Position numbers and translations under genes: made by a program
Part shown: positions 1 to 6,752 of the stretch, in pieces
How the letters are laid out: every line of letters begins with the position of its first letter
How positions within the stretch are numbered: the stretch's first letter is position 1
Notes under the pieces: model-generated
The model's input: the letters and a program-made list of their open reading frames with translations, nothing else
Database searches by the model: none
Told to the model about the DNA's origin: nothing
DNA from: Candidatus Aminicenantota bacterium
GTDB lineage: Bacteria > Acidobacteriota > Aminicenantia > UBA2199
Direction of reading: 5' to 3'
NCBI GenBank assembly: GCA_030639705.1
Contig: DAOWKX010000177.1
Location: 1-7,001, forward strand
DNA length: 7,001 bases

Positions 1-200
1 ACTGCAATGGCAAATATACTCATGTCTACCCTGTTGAATAATTGTAATATTTTAATATTCCACAGGGTCTACTGCGTTATGCTCAATCGGCTTTCTCGAC
101 GTATTGTCTAATACGCCTGCAAAAGCCTCTATCGCATGCCTTGTATCCATGGGCATCTTTGCCATTTCGTAACAATTCCCGGTGAGAAATGCGGGCTAAA
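1..200. repeat. Gene-free, GC-richer block with inverted repeats; possible dispersed repeat or insertion-element remnant
   Basis: I see no convincing gene here. GC is about 48% over 61-180 and falls to almost pure A/T after about 200, so the block has a sharp right boundary. It contains several short inverted repeats: ACCCTGT at 28-34 against ACAGGGT at 62-68; CGTATT at 100-105 against AATACG at 110-115 with a 4-nt loop; AATGGCAAA at 6-14 against TTTGCCATT at 158-166; and CCCG at 178-181 against CGGG at 192-195. GTCTAC also occurs twice in direct orientation (24-29 and 67-72). These features fit a structured dispersed repeat, a MITE or the end of an insertion sequence. No transposase fragment is recognised and no second copy lies in the window, so repetitiveness is inferred rather than seen. 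A short open frame on the minus strand (165 down to 52, 37 codons) is discussed in the findings and not called as a gene. Confidence 0.35.
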
Positions 201-238
201 GATATTTATAATTAATAAAAAATAAAAAAACATCAAAA

Positions 239-267
239 TTGATTTGATTTTCCTTTTTTCCTATGAT
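239..267 (+). promoter_or_regulatory. Putative sigma70-type promoter of the lipoprotein gene
   Basis: A TTGATT -35 (239-244) and a TATGAT -10 (262-267) are separated by exactly 17 bp, directly downstream of an A/T-only tract (about 203-238) that could act as an UP-like element. Transcription would start near 274 and leave a leader of about 30 nt that contains the Shine-Dalgarno. Each hexamer matches consensus at four or five of six positions. In DNA this AT-rich such matches arise easily by chance, so the support comes from spacing and location. Confidence 0.45.
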
Positions 268-290
268 ACAACAAAACTAATGATTTTTGA

Positions 291-296
291 AGGAGG
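291..296 (+). promoter_or_regulatory. Strong Shine-Dalgarno that fixes the lipoprotein start
   Basis: AGGAGG lies 7 nt upstream of the ATG at 304. An earlier in-frame ATG at 244 would add 20 residues that have no signal-peptide character and would bury this perfect ribosome binding site inside the gene. The 304 start is therefore preferred. Confidence 0.8.
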
Positions 297-303
297 AAAA
301 AAC

Positions 304-714
304 ATGAAGAGCAAATTGCTTGTTTTGTTGGTTGTTGTTGCTTTATTGGGATTATTGTTTCATCCTGCCTGTAAAACCGAAGAGGAATGTACCTTCAGTA
401 TTTTAGGAACCTGGCAGGTTACGATTACCATCCCCGTCTGGTCATATACCTGGACGGAAACCTTGATTTTCAGCGGTAGCACCGCTTCCGGGGCTGTCCT
501 GGGATGGCAGTATGAACCGGGTCATACCGGGACCTATACGGTTACCAACTGTAACACAATATCCTTCCTTTTTGAATACAATGGCCATTATGGTTATACC
601 TATGTACCCTTTAACGGCACCGGTACCGGTAATACCATGAATGGTACCATGACCTATTATGATGATGACTACGGGACAACCTATAACGGCACATTTACTG
701 GCACAAAAATGTAA
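304..714 (+). CDS. Small putative lipoprotein or secreted protein, beta-rich, unknown function
   Basis: The product is 136 residues. It starts with a classic export signal: K2 and K4, a hydrophobic core (residues 5-19) and a cysteine at position 23 in the context HPAC. This resembles a lipobox but is not canonical, because -3 is His and -2 is Pro. It may be a lipidated protein or a Sec-secreted one. The mature part begins with an acidic tether (KTEEE) and then shows GTWQVT near residue 38, followed by alternating hydrophobic/polar stretches rich in Thr, Gly, Tyr and Asn. NGT-type turns recur near the C-terminus. This pattern suggests a small beta-barrel or beta-sandwich similar to the lipocalin-like domains in short bacterial lipoproteins; that assignment is inference. 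The gene stands alone with its own promoter and a perfect AGGAGG. It converges on era with a 16-bp gap and has no visible terminator. No enzymatic motif is visible and no gene name can be given. Confidence 0.8.
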   Translation: MKSKLLVLLVVVALLGLLFHPACKTEEECTFSILGTWQVTITIPVWSYTWTETLIFSGSTASGAVLGWQYEPGHTGTYTVTNCNTISFLFEYNGHYGYTYVPFNGTGTGNTMNGTMTYYDDDYGTTYNGTFTGTKM

Positions 715-730
715 AGAATAATTCATACCA

Positions 731-1582
731 TCAATCAAAAATATCTTTCAGGAAGTGGGGAGAATTTCTCCAGTTGGGAACCACTTTGACAAAAAGATCC
801 AGAAAGACTTTTTTATTAAAATAATCTTCAATATCGGTTCTTGCGGTTTCACCGATTTTTTTCATCAATGAGCCGTGTTTGCCTATTAAAATTTTTTTCT
901 GGGAAAGAGATTCCACATAGATTTCTGCCCGGATAAAAATAATTTTCTCTTTTTTGGTTATTTCCTGGACTTTTACACTGGTGGTGAAGGGAAGTTCATG
1001 GTGTATCAGATTTAACATTTTTTCCCGGATCAATTCCGCCAGGTAGAACCTCTCTGTTTGCAGGGTGAATTCATCAGGTGAGAATATATTTTCATTTTCA
1101 GGTAAATATTCAAATATCAAATTTTCCAAGCGGTCGAGATTATCTCCCTTTAAGGCTGAAATGGGAACGATTTCATTCCAGTTGTATTTTTCTTTAAAAT
1201 AATCAATCTGCAGGAGCACCTTGGACTTTTTATAGAGGTCAATTTTGTTAATGACTAATATGGTGGTTTTTTTCAGGGACTTAATCATATTTAAGACGAA
1301 TTCGTCCTTTCTATAGTCTTTAACTTCTATGAAATAGAGAATAATATCTGCATCCAGAAGCGAGTTGTGAACATCTTTCATCATTTTTTCATTCAATTTG
1401 AATTGGGGTTTGTGAATTCCTGGAGAATCAAAAAAAATAATTTGTCCCTGTTTAGTGGTTTTGATTCCCAGGATTTGTCTCCTGGTGGTTTGAGGTGAAT
1501 TGGATACAATTGATACTTTTGTTTCCATTATGTAGTTTAAAAATGTGGACTTCCCCACATTGGTTCTTCCGATAAGAGCCAC
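731..1582 (-). CDS. era: GTPase Era, ribosome small-subunit assembly factor
   Basis: Era is a GTP-binding protein that docks on the 30S subunit near the 3' end of 16S rRNA and acts in its maturation. Counting from the GTG at 1582, the motifs are: P-loop GRTNVGKS (5-12; Thr replaces the common Pro), G2 PQTTR (30-34), G3 DSPG (52-55), G4 NKID (112-115) and G5 SAL (142-144). A C-terminal KH domain follows, with its GKHG loop at 234-237 and the conserved SQKKILIGKHG stretch. The end (LFVKVVPNW...) is also typical. The start is uncertain. Homologues begin about 10 residues earlier with a SGFVA-like strand, and here the in-frame codons upstream encode SGYVALIG, yet no ATG, GTG or TTG exists between that point and the in-frame stop at 1655-1657. 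An AUA codon at 1621-1619, 7 nt after an AAGGA that overlaps the corC stop, would give 296 residues, close to the usual ~300. The gene lies downstream of corC and is probably cotranscribed and translationally coupled with it. Confidence 0.95.
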   Translation of the reverse strand: MALIGRTNVGKSTFLNYIMETKVSIVSNSPQTTRRQILGIKTTKQGQIIFFDSPGIHKPQFKLNEKMMKDVHNSLLDADIILYFIEVKDYRKDEFVLNMIKSLKKTTILVINKIDLYKKSKVLLQIDYFKEKYNWNEIVPISALKGDNLDRLENLIFEYLPENENIFSPDEFTLQTERFYLAELIREKMLNLIHHELPFTTSVKVQEITKKEKIIFIRAEIYVESLSQKKILIGKHGSLMKKIGETARTDIEDYFNKKVFLDLFVKVVPNWRNSPHFLKDIFD

Positions 1583-1631
1583 ATATCCTGAGTGGCTTTT
1601 GCTTTTTTTCAGTTTTTTTATTTGGATTTCC

Positions 1632-2846
1632 TTATTTGTTCTGAACTGTAATTTTTACTTTTTTAATTCGATTTTTTTCAATATCAATGACCTGCAATGT
1701 ATGATTTTCCAGGGTAATTTTATCCATTTTATTGGGGATACGTCCCAGTTTATAACTGATAAAACCTGCTACTGTCTGGTAATCTTCCTCCTCATCAAAT
1801 TTAATATTCAGTGTTTCTCCCAGTTCCACGATATCAGTATCACCATTCACGATGAAATGGTCCTTTTCCTTTTTAATTTGTTCGATATCTTCATCATATT
1901 CGTCTTGGATTTCACCCACAATTTCTTCGATAATGTCTTCCATGGTTACCAGACCTGAAACACCGCCAAATTCATCCACCACAATGGCAAATTTTTGTTT
2001 CGATTTCTGCAACGCTTTTAGCAATTCTAATATTCTCATGGTTTCGGGAATAAGAAAAGCTTTTCTGATAATCATTTTTATATTAAAATCGGGTTTATCC
2101 AGGTAATTAAAAACATCTTTTGACAGGATGATTCCTTCGATATTATCGACCCTTCCGGATATAACCGGATATCTTGATTTTTTTTTGTTATTGATCAGTG
2201 CCACGAGTTGGTTGAGACCAATGTTTATGGGAACATATATCATATCCACTCTGGGGGTCATGATCTCTTTGACCAGGGTATCGCCGAATTCGAGTATACT
2301 GGTGATCATTTCTTTGTCCTCTGATTCAATCAATCCTTCTTTGGTTCCCTCCTCGATAAACACCTCCAATTCTTTCTCACTGAGGTCATCCGGGTTTGGG
2401 TCCTTGTTTTCAGGATTTCTCCCTAAAAAAAATGAAAATATGAGGTTGGCGGGATAGAAAAATACCCAGGGAATCGGATACAGGAAAATTAATCTTTTTA
2501 TGATGGCTTCCCTGTTTAAATAAGCGATGGTATAGAGCAAGAAATTGAAGGTCACCAAAAAAGAAAAGATGAGCAGGGCAATTCTGTGGATTGGATTGTA
2601 CAAATATCTCTCCATGAGAAAAAAGGAGTAAATAAAAAGTGTGAGTTGCAGGAAATAAGAAAAAGCACTCAATGAATTCAATACCAGATCATATTTGGCA
2701 ATAAAATCAAATTTGCTTATCCAATTGGATTGGATATCTTCCAACAATCCGGCCAGCGAAATTCTGGAAAAGCTTTTAAAACTAACTTCAAATAGATAAT
2801 AAAGAACTGTGGTTGAAAATAGCAGGAAAAAAATAAGAAATACCAT
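1632..2846 (-). CDS. CorC/HlyC-family membrane protein with CBS pair (CNNM-type divalent cation transporter family)
   Basis: The protein has 404 residues in three parts. The N-terminal membrane region has about four hydrophobic segments (roughly 2-19, 59-77, 88-110, 120-141) in the place of the DUF21/CNNM domain. A tandem CBS pair follows, beginning at EIMTPRVDM (194-202) and closing with the family signature DEFGGVSGLVTMEDIIEEIVGEI, which starts at residue 291. The end (about 325-402) is a CorC_HlyC domain carrying VNGDT and DYQTVAGFI. Family members are linked to Mg2+/Co2+ efflux or transport, with the CBS pair as a nucleotide-binding regulatory module; the substrate here is inferred. The membrane part is quite divergent while the cytosolic part is highly typical. 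The ATG at 2846 is preceded at 10 nt by AAAGGGGG (2864-2857), an acceptable ribosome binding site. The gene is first in a corC-era operon, an order seen in many bacteria, often after ybeY, which is absent here. The symbol is left empty because corC, hlyC, tlyC and ytfL-like paralogues cannot be told apart. Confidence 0.93.
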   Translation of the reverse strand: MVFLIFFLLFSTTVLYYLFEVSFKSFSRISLAGLLEDIQSNWISKFDFIAKYDLVLNSLSAFSYFLQLTLFIYSFFLMERYLYNPIHRIALLIFSFLVTFNFLLYTIAYLNREAIIKRLIFLYPIPWVFFYPANLIFSFFLGRNPENKDPNPDDLSEKELEVFIEEGTKEGLIESEDKEMITSILEFGDTLVKEIMTPRVDMIYVPINIGLNQLVALINNKKKSRYPVISGRVDNIEGIILSKDVFNYLDKPDFNIKMIIRKAFLIPETMRILELLKALQKSKQKFAIVVDEFGGVSGLVTMEDIIEEIVGEIQDEYDEDIEQIKKEKDHFIVNGDTDIVELGETLNIKFDEEEDYQTVAGFISYKLGRIPNKMDKITLENHTLQVIDIEKNRIKKVKITVQNK

Positions 2847-2909
2847 CTATTTTTAGCCCCCTTTGAAAGAATGGTTTTACCTCGGTTGTTTTCACTTTCG
2901 TAATACTAT

Positions 2910-2937
2910 ATTTTATCATATTCATCTCTTTTGTAAA
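2910..2937 (-). promoter_or_regulatory. Putative extended -10 promoter of the corC-era operon
   Basis: On the minus strand a TTTACA -35 (2937-2932) is followed after 16 bp by TAAAAT (2915-2910), which is immediately preceded by TGA (2918-2916). This gives an extended -10, TGATAAAAT. Transcription would start near 2903, leaving a leader of about 57 nt before the corC ATG. Hexamers, spacing and the TGn extension together make this one of the better promoter candidates in the window, though the AT background weakens it. Confidence 0.5.
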
Positions 2938-2981
2938 AGCCCGTAAATATTTTTTTATATTCACCTATTGCCTCATTTAAA

Positions 2982-3002
2982 AATCTATATGAAATATAGA
3001 TT
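2982..3002. promoter_or_regulatory. Perfect palindrome upstream of the kinase promoter, candidate operator
   Basis: AATCTATAT (2982-2990) and ATATAGATT (2994-3002) are perfect inverted repeats around a 3-nt spacer. The element ends 2 bp before the -35 of the putative kinase promoter and lies about 45 bp behind the -35 of the divergent corC promoter. Its size and position fit a dimeric regulator's binding site acting on the kinase gene. It lacks a GC-rich stem and an adjoining T-run, so an intrinsic terminator is unlikely. No regulator gene lies nearby to match it to. Confidence 0.4.
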
Positions 3003-3004
3003 CA

Positions 3005-3033
3005 TTGAAATAATTTAAAAATTCCTTTAAAAT
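3005..3033 (+). promoter_or_regulatory. Putative sigma70-type promoter of the hybrid kinase gene
   Basis: TTGAAA (3005-3010) and TAAAAT (3028-3033) are separated by an ideal 17 bp. The start would fall near 3040 and give a leader of about 93 nt. That leader carries an A6/T7 near-palindrome at 3044-3063 that is too weak to call a regulatory hairpin. The high A/T content makes chance matches common. Confidence 0.45.
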
Positions 3034-3132
3034 ATCCCTGTGTATAAAAAAGGATTTTTTTATCAATTTAATACGCTTTGAGAAGAGTGTTCTATGAGTT
3101 CATTATTATGTTGAAAAATCTGGAATCAAGTC

Positions 3133-6100
3133 ATGAAAAAAGTAGCTGAAAGGAAAGGTAAACAACCTATCCTAAAACTGCAAATTCTTATTATTATTAT
3201 AAGCCTGCTTTTGGTTACGGTAGTAATATTACTCGGGAGCAAAGTCTTTCGGGAGACCAGGAAAATAGCCATAGACCAGTTCAACCAACAACAGTTGATA
3301 TTAGCCCGTTCGGCTGCCACTAGCATCACAGTTATCTTTAAGGAATATGCTGCTCAATTATCATCATTAGCGCAACTACCAACAATCCAGCAGATGACTC
3401 CTGAATGCTTAAAATATATGCAACATGCATATTCGGGTTTTCCTCTTAGAACCTCAATACGGCGGTTAGACCAAAATGGTATCCTTCGATTCATTTATCC
3501 CTTTGACGGTTGGCGAAAAGAACTGATAGGGTGGGACTATAGCAAAAAAAATATTTTTCAACAAGCCAAGAATACCGGGCACATTATTATATCCAGCTTG
3601 ATCAGTAACGAACAGGGCAAAACCCGTATAAGAGTTGCTGTTCCAGTCTATCAGACACATAAGATGGTTACAATCAAGGCCGGGAAAATGACCGGCACTA
3701 TTCTAATACCTGACCAGGATAATAAGCTAGAATCGAAAAAATTTACAGGGATTCTGGTGGGATCATTTGATATTCATATGATCGCTCAAAATATTATCTC
3801 TCCCATCATATCAGGTAAGACCGGCTATGCCTGGTTGTTGAACGAAAAGGGCGTTTTCATAGCCTACCATGAGAAGGAATTCATTGGCCGAAACGCTTTT
3901 AAGGTAAGGAGAGAAAAGAACCCTGAGATTATCTATAAAGCGATTGATCAAATCCAGAGGCATATGATAGCAGGAAAAGAGGGAGTAGGTCGATATATCA
4001 CGGGCTGGTATAAGGGGGAAAAAAAGAAAATTGAAAAGCTTATAGCTTATACTCCAGCCCATCTCGATAACCAAATATGGTCTGTGGCGGTATGTGCTCC
4101 AGTTTATGAAGTAGAGGAAATTATTCGCTTAGCCTATCGATCTGAGCTATATATATTGGGATTTGTCATATTAGTACTGATTGGAGGTGGGATTTTTTCC
4201 TTTCTAATCTCTTATCGCTGGGCACATTCTCTGGAACAAGAAGTCATAAGGCAGACAAAGGAACTTAAAGAAACCAGTGACTATCTACAAAATCTAATAG
4301 AATATGCCAATGCTCCCATTATTGTCTGGAATCCTGAGAAAAAAATAAGTATTTTTAATAAGGCTTTTGAAAAAATGAGCGGACGAAGTGCAGAAGAGAT
4401 GGTCGGACAACCATTGAATATCCTGTTCCCTGAAAAATACCGCTCGGTTTCCCTGAAAAAGATTGAAAGTGCTTCAGAAGGGAAATACTGGGAAACAGTG
4501 GAAATCCCAATTCTTCGCAAAGACGGTGAAACACGTATTGGATTGTGGAATTCAGCAAATATTTATAGTCAGGAGGATCAAACACTCCTGGCTACCATAG
4601 CCCAGGGTCAGGATATAACTGATCGCAAACGCACAGAGGAAAAATTACTGTATCGAGTTGAACTGGAGAAGCTTATCTCCAAATTATCAACAAACTTCAT
4701 CAACGTTATACCAGATGAGATCGACCAAAGGATAAACTATGCCTTGCAAAAAATAGGAGAATTTGCTGATATTGACCGCAGTTATGTCTTTTTGTTTTAC
4801 GACAACTTCACCAAGATGGATAATACACATGAGTGGTGTGCTGAAGGAATTAAACCGCAAATCCACATTAACCAGGGTTTATTAGTTAGTGACTTCCTCT
4901 GGTGTGAAGATAGAATAAAGAGATTTGAAACCATCCATATTCCTTGTATCGCCGATCTTCCGGCTGATGCAACTGAAAAAGAATTTTTCCAATCGCAAGG
5001 TATCCAATCGCTTATCCTGGTTCCGATGATATATGATAAGTCACTTTATGGATTTCTTGGTTTCGATTCAGTACAGAAGGAAAAGCACTGGTCAGAAGAC
5101 ATAATCGCACTGCTTAAAATTGTAGGAGAAATGTGCGTGAATGTATTGGAACGAAACCAAACAGAAAAAGCACTTCGCGAAAGCGAGGAGAATTACAGAA
5201 CTTTAACAGAAAATCTCAATCTTGGTGTATATAGAAACTCTCCCGACCATAAAGGCACATTTCTCGAAGCTAACCCTGCTATTATTAAGATATTTGGCTA
5301 TAAGAACAGAAAAGAATTTTTAGCTATAAATGTTGTTGATTTATATCAAAATCCAGAAGACAGAAAAGAATTTAATTATAAAATATTAAGAGAAGGATTT
5401 GTAAAAGATGAGGAATTAAAATTAAAGAAAAAGGATGGAACCCTCTTAATTGCCTCTATCTCCGCTGTAGCAGTGAAAGATGAGAAAGGGAAGGTAAAAT
5501 ATTATGATGGTATTATCGAAGATATCACAGAACGTAAACACCTTGAACAGCAGTTTTTCCAGGCTCAGAAGATGGAAGGTATAGGAAGGTTAGCAGGAGC
5601 TATCTCCCATGATTTTAATAACCTACTCACTTCAATAATTGGCTATGCAGAAATAGCAAAAATGAAACTCCCTTCAAATAGTCAAACTTTAAACTACATG
5701 AAGCAGATATTAAAAACAGCAGATAAAGCTACAACTCTCATTCAACAACTCTTGGCTTTTAGCCGCAGGGCTTTGATTCAGCCCAAAGTTCTGGATTTAA
5801 ATAAGGTTATAAGAAACTTCAAGCCTTTACTTCAGCGTATTTTGGGAGAAGATATCATATTGGAATTTATATCTGACAAGGCACTCGGAAATATAAAAAT
5901 CGATCCTAATCAAGTTGAACAGATAATCATGAACCTGGCTGTGAATTCTCGAGATGCAATGCCCAAAGGTGGAAAACTAATTATTGAAACCAGGAATGTG
6001 GAACTTGATAAGAACTATACTAAGAGATATCCAAATGTGAAACCAGGGAGATATGTTCTTTTTGCTGTAAGTGACACAGGATATGGAATGGACTCTGAGA

Positions 6101-6684
6101 CTCTTTCTCACATTTTTGAACCATTCTTTACCACTAAGGAAAAGGGCACCGGTTTGGGGCTTTCCACTGTATATGGAATAGTAAACCAAAGTGGAGGTCA
6201 CATTAATGTGTATTCAGAAGTAGAAAGAGGAACAATTTTTAAGGTTTATTTGCCAAAGGTGGATGAACAATTGGAAAAAGAAGTTACCTTGCCCAGGTCA
6301 TCCAGACTCCTTAAAGGAAAAGAAACAGTTCTATTGGTTGAAGATGAAGAAAATATCCTTGAACTTACGGTAAAGGTTCTAACCGAATGTGGTTATAAAG
6401 TCTTAGCATCCAAAAGTGGAAAAGAGGCTCTTCCCATTTGGGAGAAGCATAAAAAGGAAATTGGTTTACTTCTTACTGATATAGTAATGCCTTGTATGAG
6501 TGGTAAAGAATTGGCTGAAACACTATCAACCTCAAAACCAGAGCTTAAGGTGATCTATATGTCGGGCTATACCAAAGATATCATTTACTATCATGGATTA
6601 GTAGAGAGCGATATTCACCTTATTCAAAAACCGTTTACTCCTGAGGAGTTGACAAGAAAGATTAGAGAAGTTTTGAATTCATAA
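3133..6684 (+). CDS. Membrane hybrid sensor histidine kinase (dCache-PAS-GAF-PAS-HisKA-HATPase-REC)
   Basis: This 1183-residue inner-membrane sensor has TM1 at about 16-35, an extracytoplasmic double-Cache-like domain at about 40-335 (SGKTGYAWLL at 227-236 is typical of its distal half), and TM2 at about 339-361. The cytoplasm holds PAS1 (about 383-500), a GAF domain (about 515-672, containing NTHEWCAEGI) and PAS2 (about 686-802, ending in DITERK). HisKA follows with His826 in ISHDFNN. The ATPase domain has its N box at N934-N938-D941, G1 at DTGYGM (981-986), an F box at EPFFTT and G2 at GTGLGL (1005-1010). A fused receiver ends the protein, with E1070/D1071, phospho-acceptor D1116, S1144 and K1166. 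All catalytic residues are present, so it should autophosphorylate and pass phosphate to its own receiver. The ligand is unknown. There is no HPt or DNA-binding domain, and no separate regulator is encoded nearby. The ATG at 3133 has only a weak GGA 8 nt upstream, but the signal-anchor segment begins right after it. It is divergent from corC and probably monocistronic, or followed only by a small ORF. Confidence 0.95.
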   Translation: MKKVAERKGKQPILKLQILIIIISLLLVTVVILLGSKVFRETRKIAIDQFNQQQLILARSAATSITVIFKEYAAQLSSLAQLPTIQQMTPECLKYMQHAYSGFPLRTSIRRLDQNGILRFIYPFDGWRKELIGWDYSKKNIFQQAKNTGHIIISSLISNEQGKTRIRVAVPVYQTHKMVTIKAGKMTGTILIPDQDNKLESKKFTGILVGSFDIHMIAQNIISPIISGKTGYAWLLNEKGVFIAYHEKEFIGRNAFKVRREKNPEIIYKAIDQIQRHMIAGKEGVGRYITGWYKGEKKKIEKLIAYTPAHLDNQIWSVAVCAPVYEVEEIIRLAYRSELYILGFVILVLIGGGIFSFLISYRWAHSLEQEVIRQTKELKETSDYLQNLIEYANAPIIVWNPEKKISIFNKAFEKMSGRSAEEMVGQPLNILFPEKYRSVSLKKIESASEGKYWETVEIPILRKDGETRIGLWNSANIYSQEDQTLLATIAQGQDITDRKRTEEKLLYRVELEKLISKLSTNFINVIPDEIDQRINYALQKIGEFADIDRSYVFLFYDNFTKMDNTHEWCAEGIKPQIHINQGLLVSDFLWCEDRIKRFETIHIPCIADLPADATEKEFFQSQGIQSLILVPMIYDKSLYGFLGFDSVQKEKHWSEDIIALLKIVGEMCVNVLERNQTEKALRESEENYRTLTENLNLGVYRNSPDHKGTFLEANPAIIKIFGYKNRKEFLAINVVDLYQNPEDRKEFNYKILREGFVKDEELKLKKKDGTLLIASISAVAVKDEKGKVKYYDGIIEDITERKHLEQQFFQAQKMEGIGRLAGAISHDFNNLLTSIIGYAEIAKMKLPSNSQTLNYMKQILKTADKATTLIQQLLAFSRRALIQPKVLDLNKVIRNFKPLLQRILGEDIILEFISDKALGNIKIDPNQVEQIIMNLAVNSRDAMPKGGKLIIETRNVELDKNYTKRYPNVKPGRYVLFAVSDTGYGMDSETLSHIFEPFFTTKEKGTGLGLSTVYGIVNQSGGHINVYSEVERGTIFKVYLPKVDEQLEKEVTLPRSSRLLKGKETVLLVEDEENILELTVKVLTECGYKVLASKSGKEALPIWEKHKKEIGLLLTDIVMPCMSGKELAETLSTSKPELKVIYMSGYTKDIIYYHGLVESDIHLIQKPFTPEELTRKIREVLNS

Positions 6685-6752
6685 AAGGCAAAATATTATT
6701 TTCCCTTTAAAATTTGTCTCTCAAAAAAATTAGAATTTAAAAGTAAAATAAG

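Noticed and set aside
7..111. Plus-strand 34-codon frame from ATG at 7 to TAA at 109-111
   Set aside because: It has no ribosome binding site, unremarkable composition, and lies opposite a better-looking frame inside a probable repeat.
442..738. Minus-strand 98-codon frame opposite the lipoprotein gene
   Set aside because: It overlaps a gene with a perfect Shine-Dalgarno and a clear signal peptide, and its Gly/Ile-rich translation mirrors the Thr/Tyr-rich plus strand.
759..771. GGAGAA-T-TTCTCC inverted repeat as a terminator of the lipoprotein gene
   Set aside because: The loop would be a single base, no T-run follows, and it lies within conserved era codons.
1545..2457. Plus-strand open frames opposite era and corC (1545-1958, 1852-2106, 2128-2457)
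   Set aside because: They are antisense shadows of strongly conserved genes; their translations are Ser/Ile/Phe-rich with no recognisable domain.
3044..3063. A-run/T-run near-palindrome in the kinase leader as an intrinsic terminator or attenuator
   Set aside because: The arms are pure A/T with a 4-nt centre and no GC stem; in this AT-rich leader it is probably chance.
3126..6201. Several minus-strand open frames of 64-87 codons within the kinase gene
   Set aside because: The plus strand encodes a continuous protein with all motifs intact, and the opposite frames show no domain, signal or ribosome binding site.
6685..6752. Terminator after the kinase gene
   Set aside because: Only a weak, imperfect TTTAAAATT-type symmetry is present, with no stable stem followed by a T-run.
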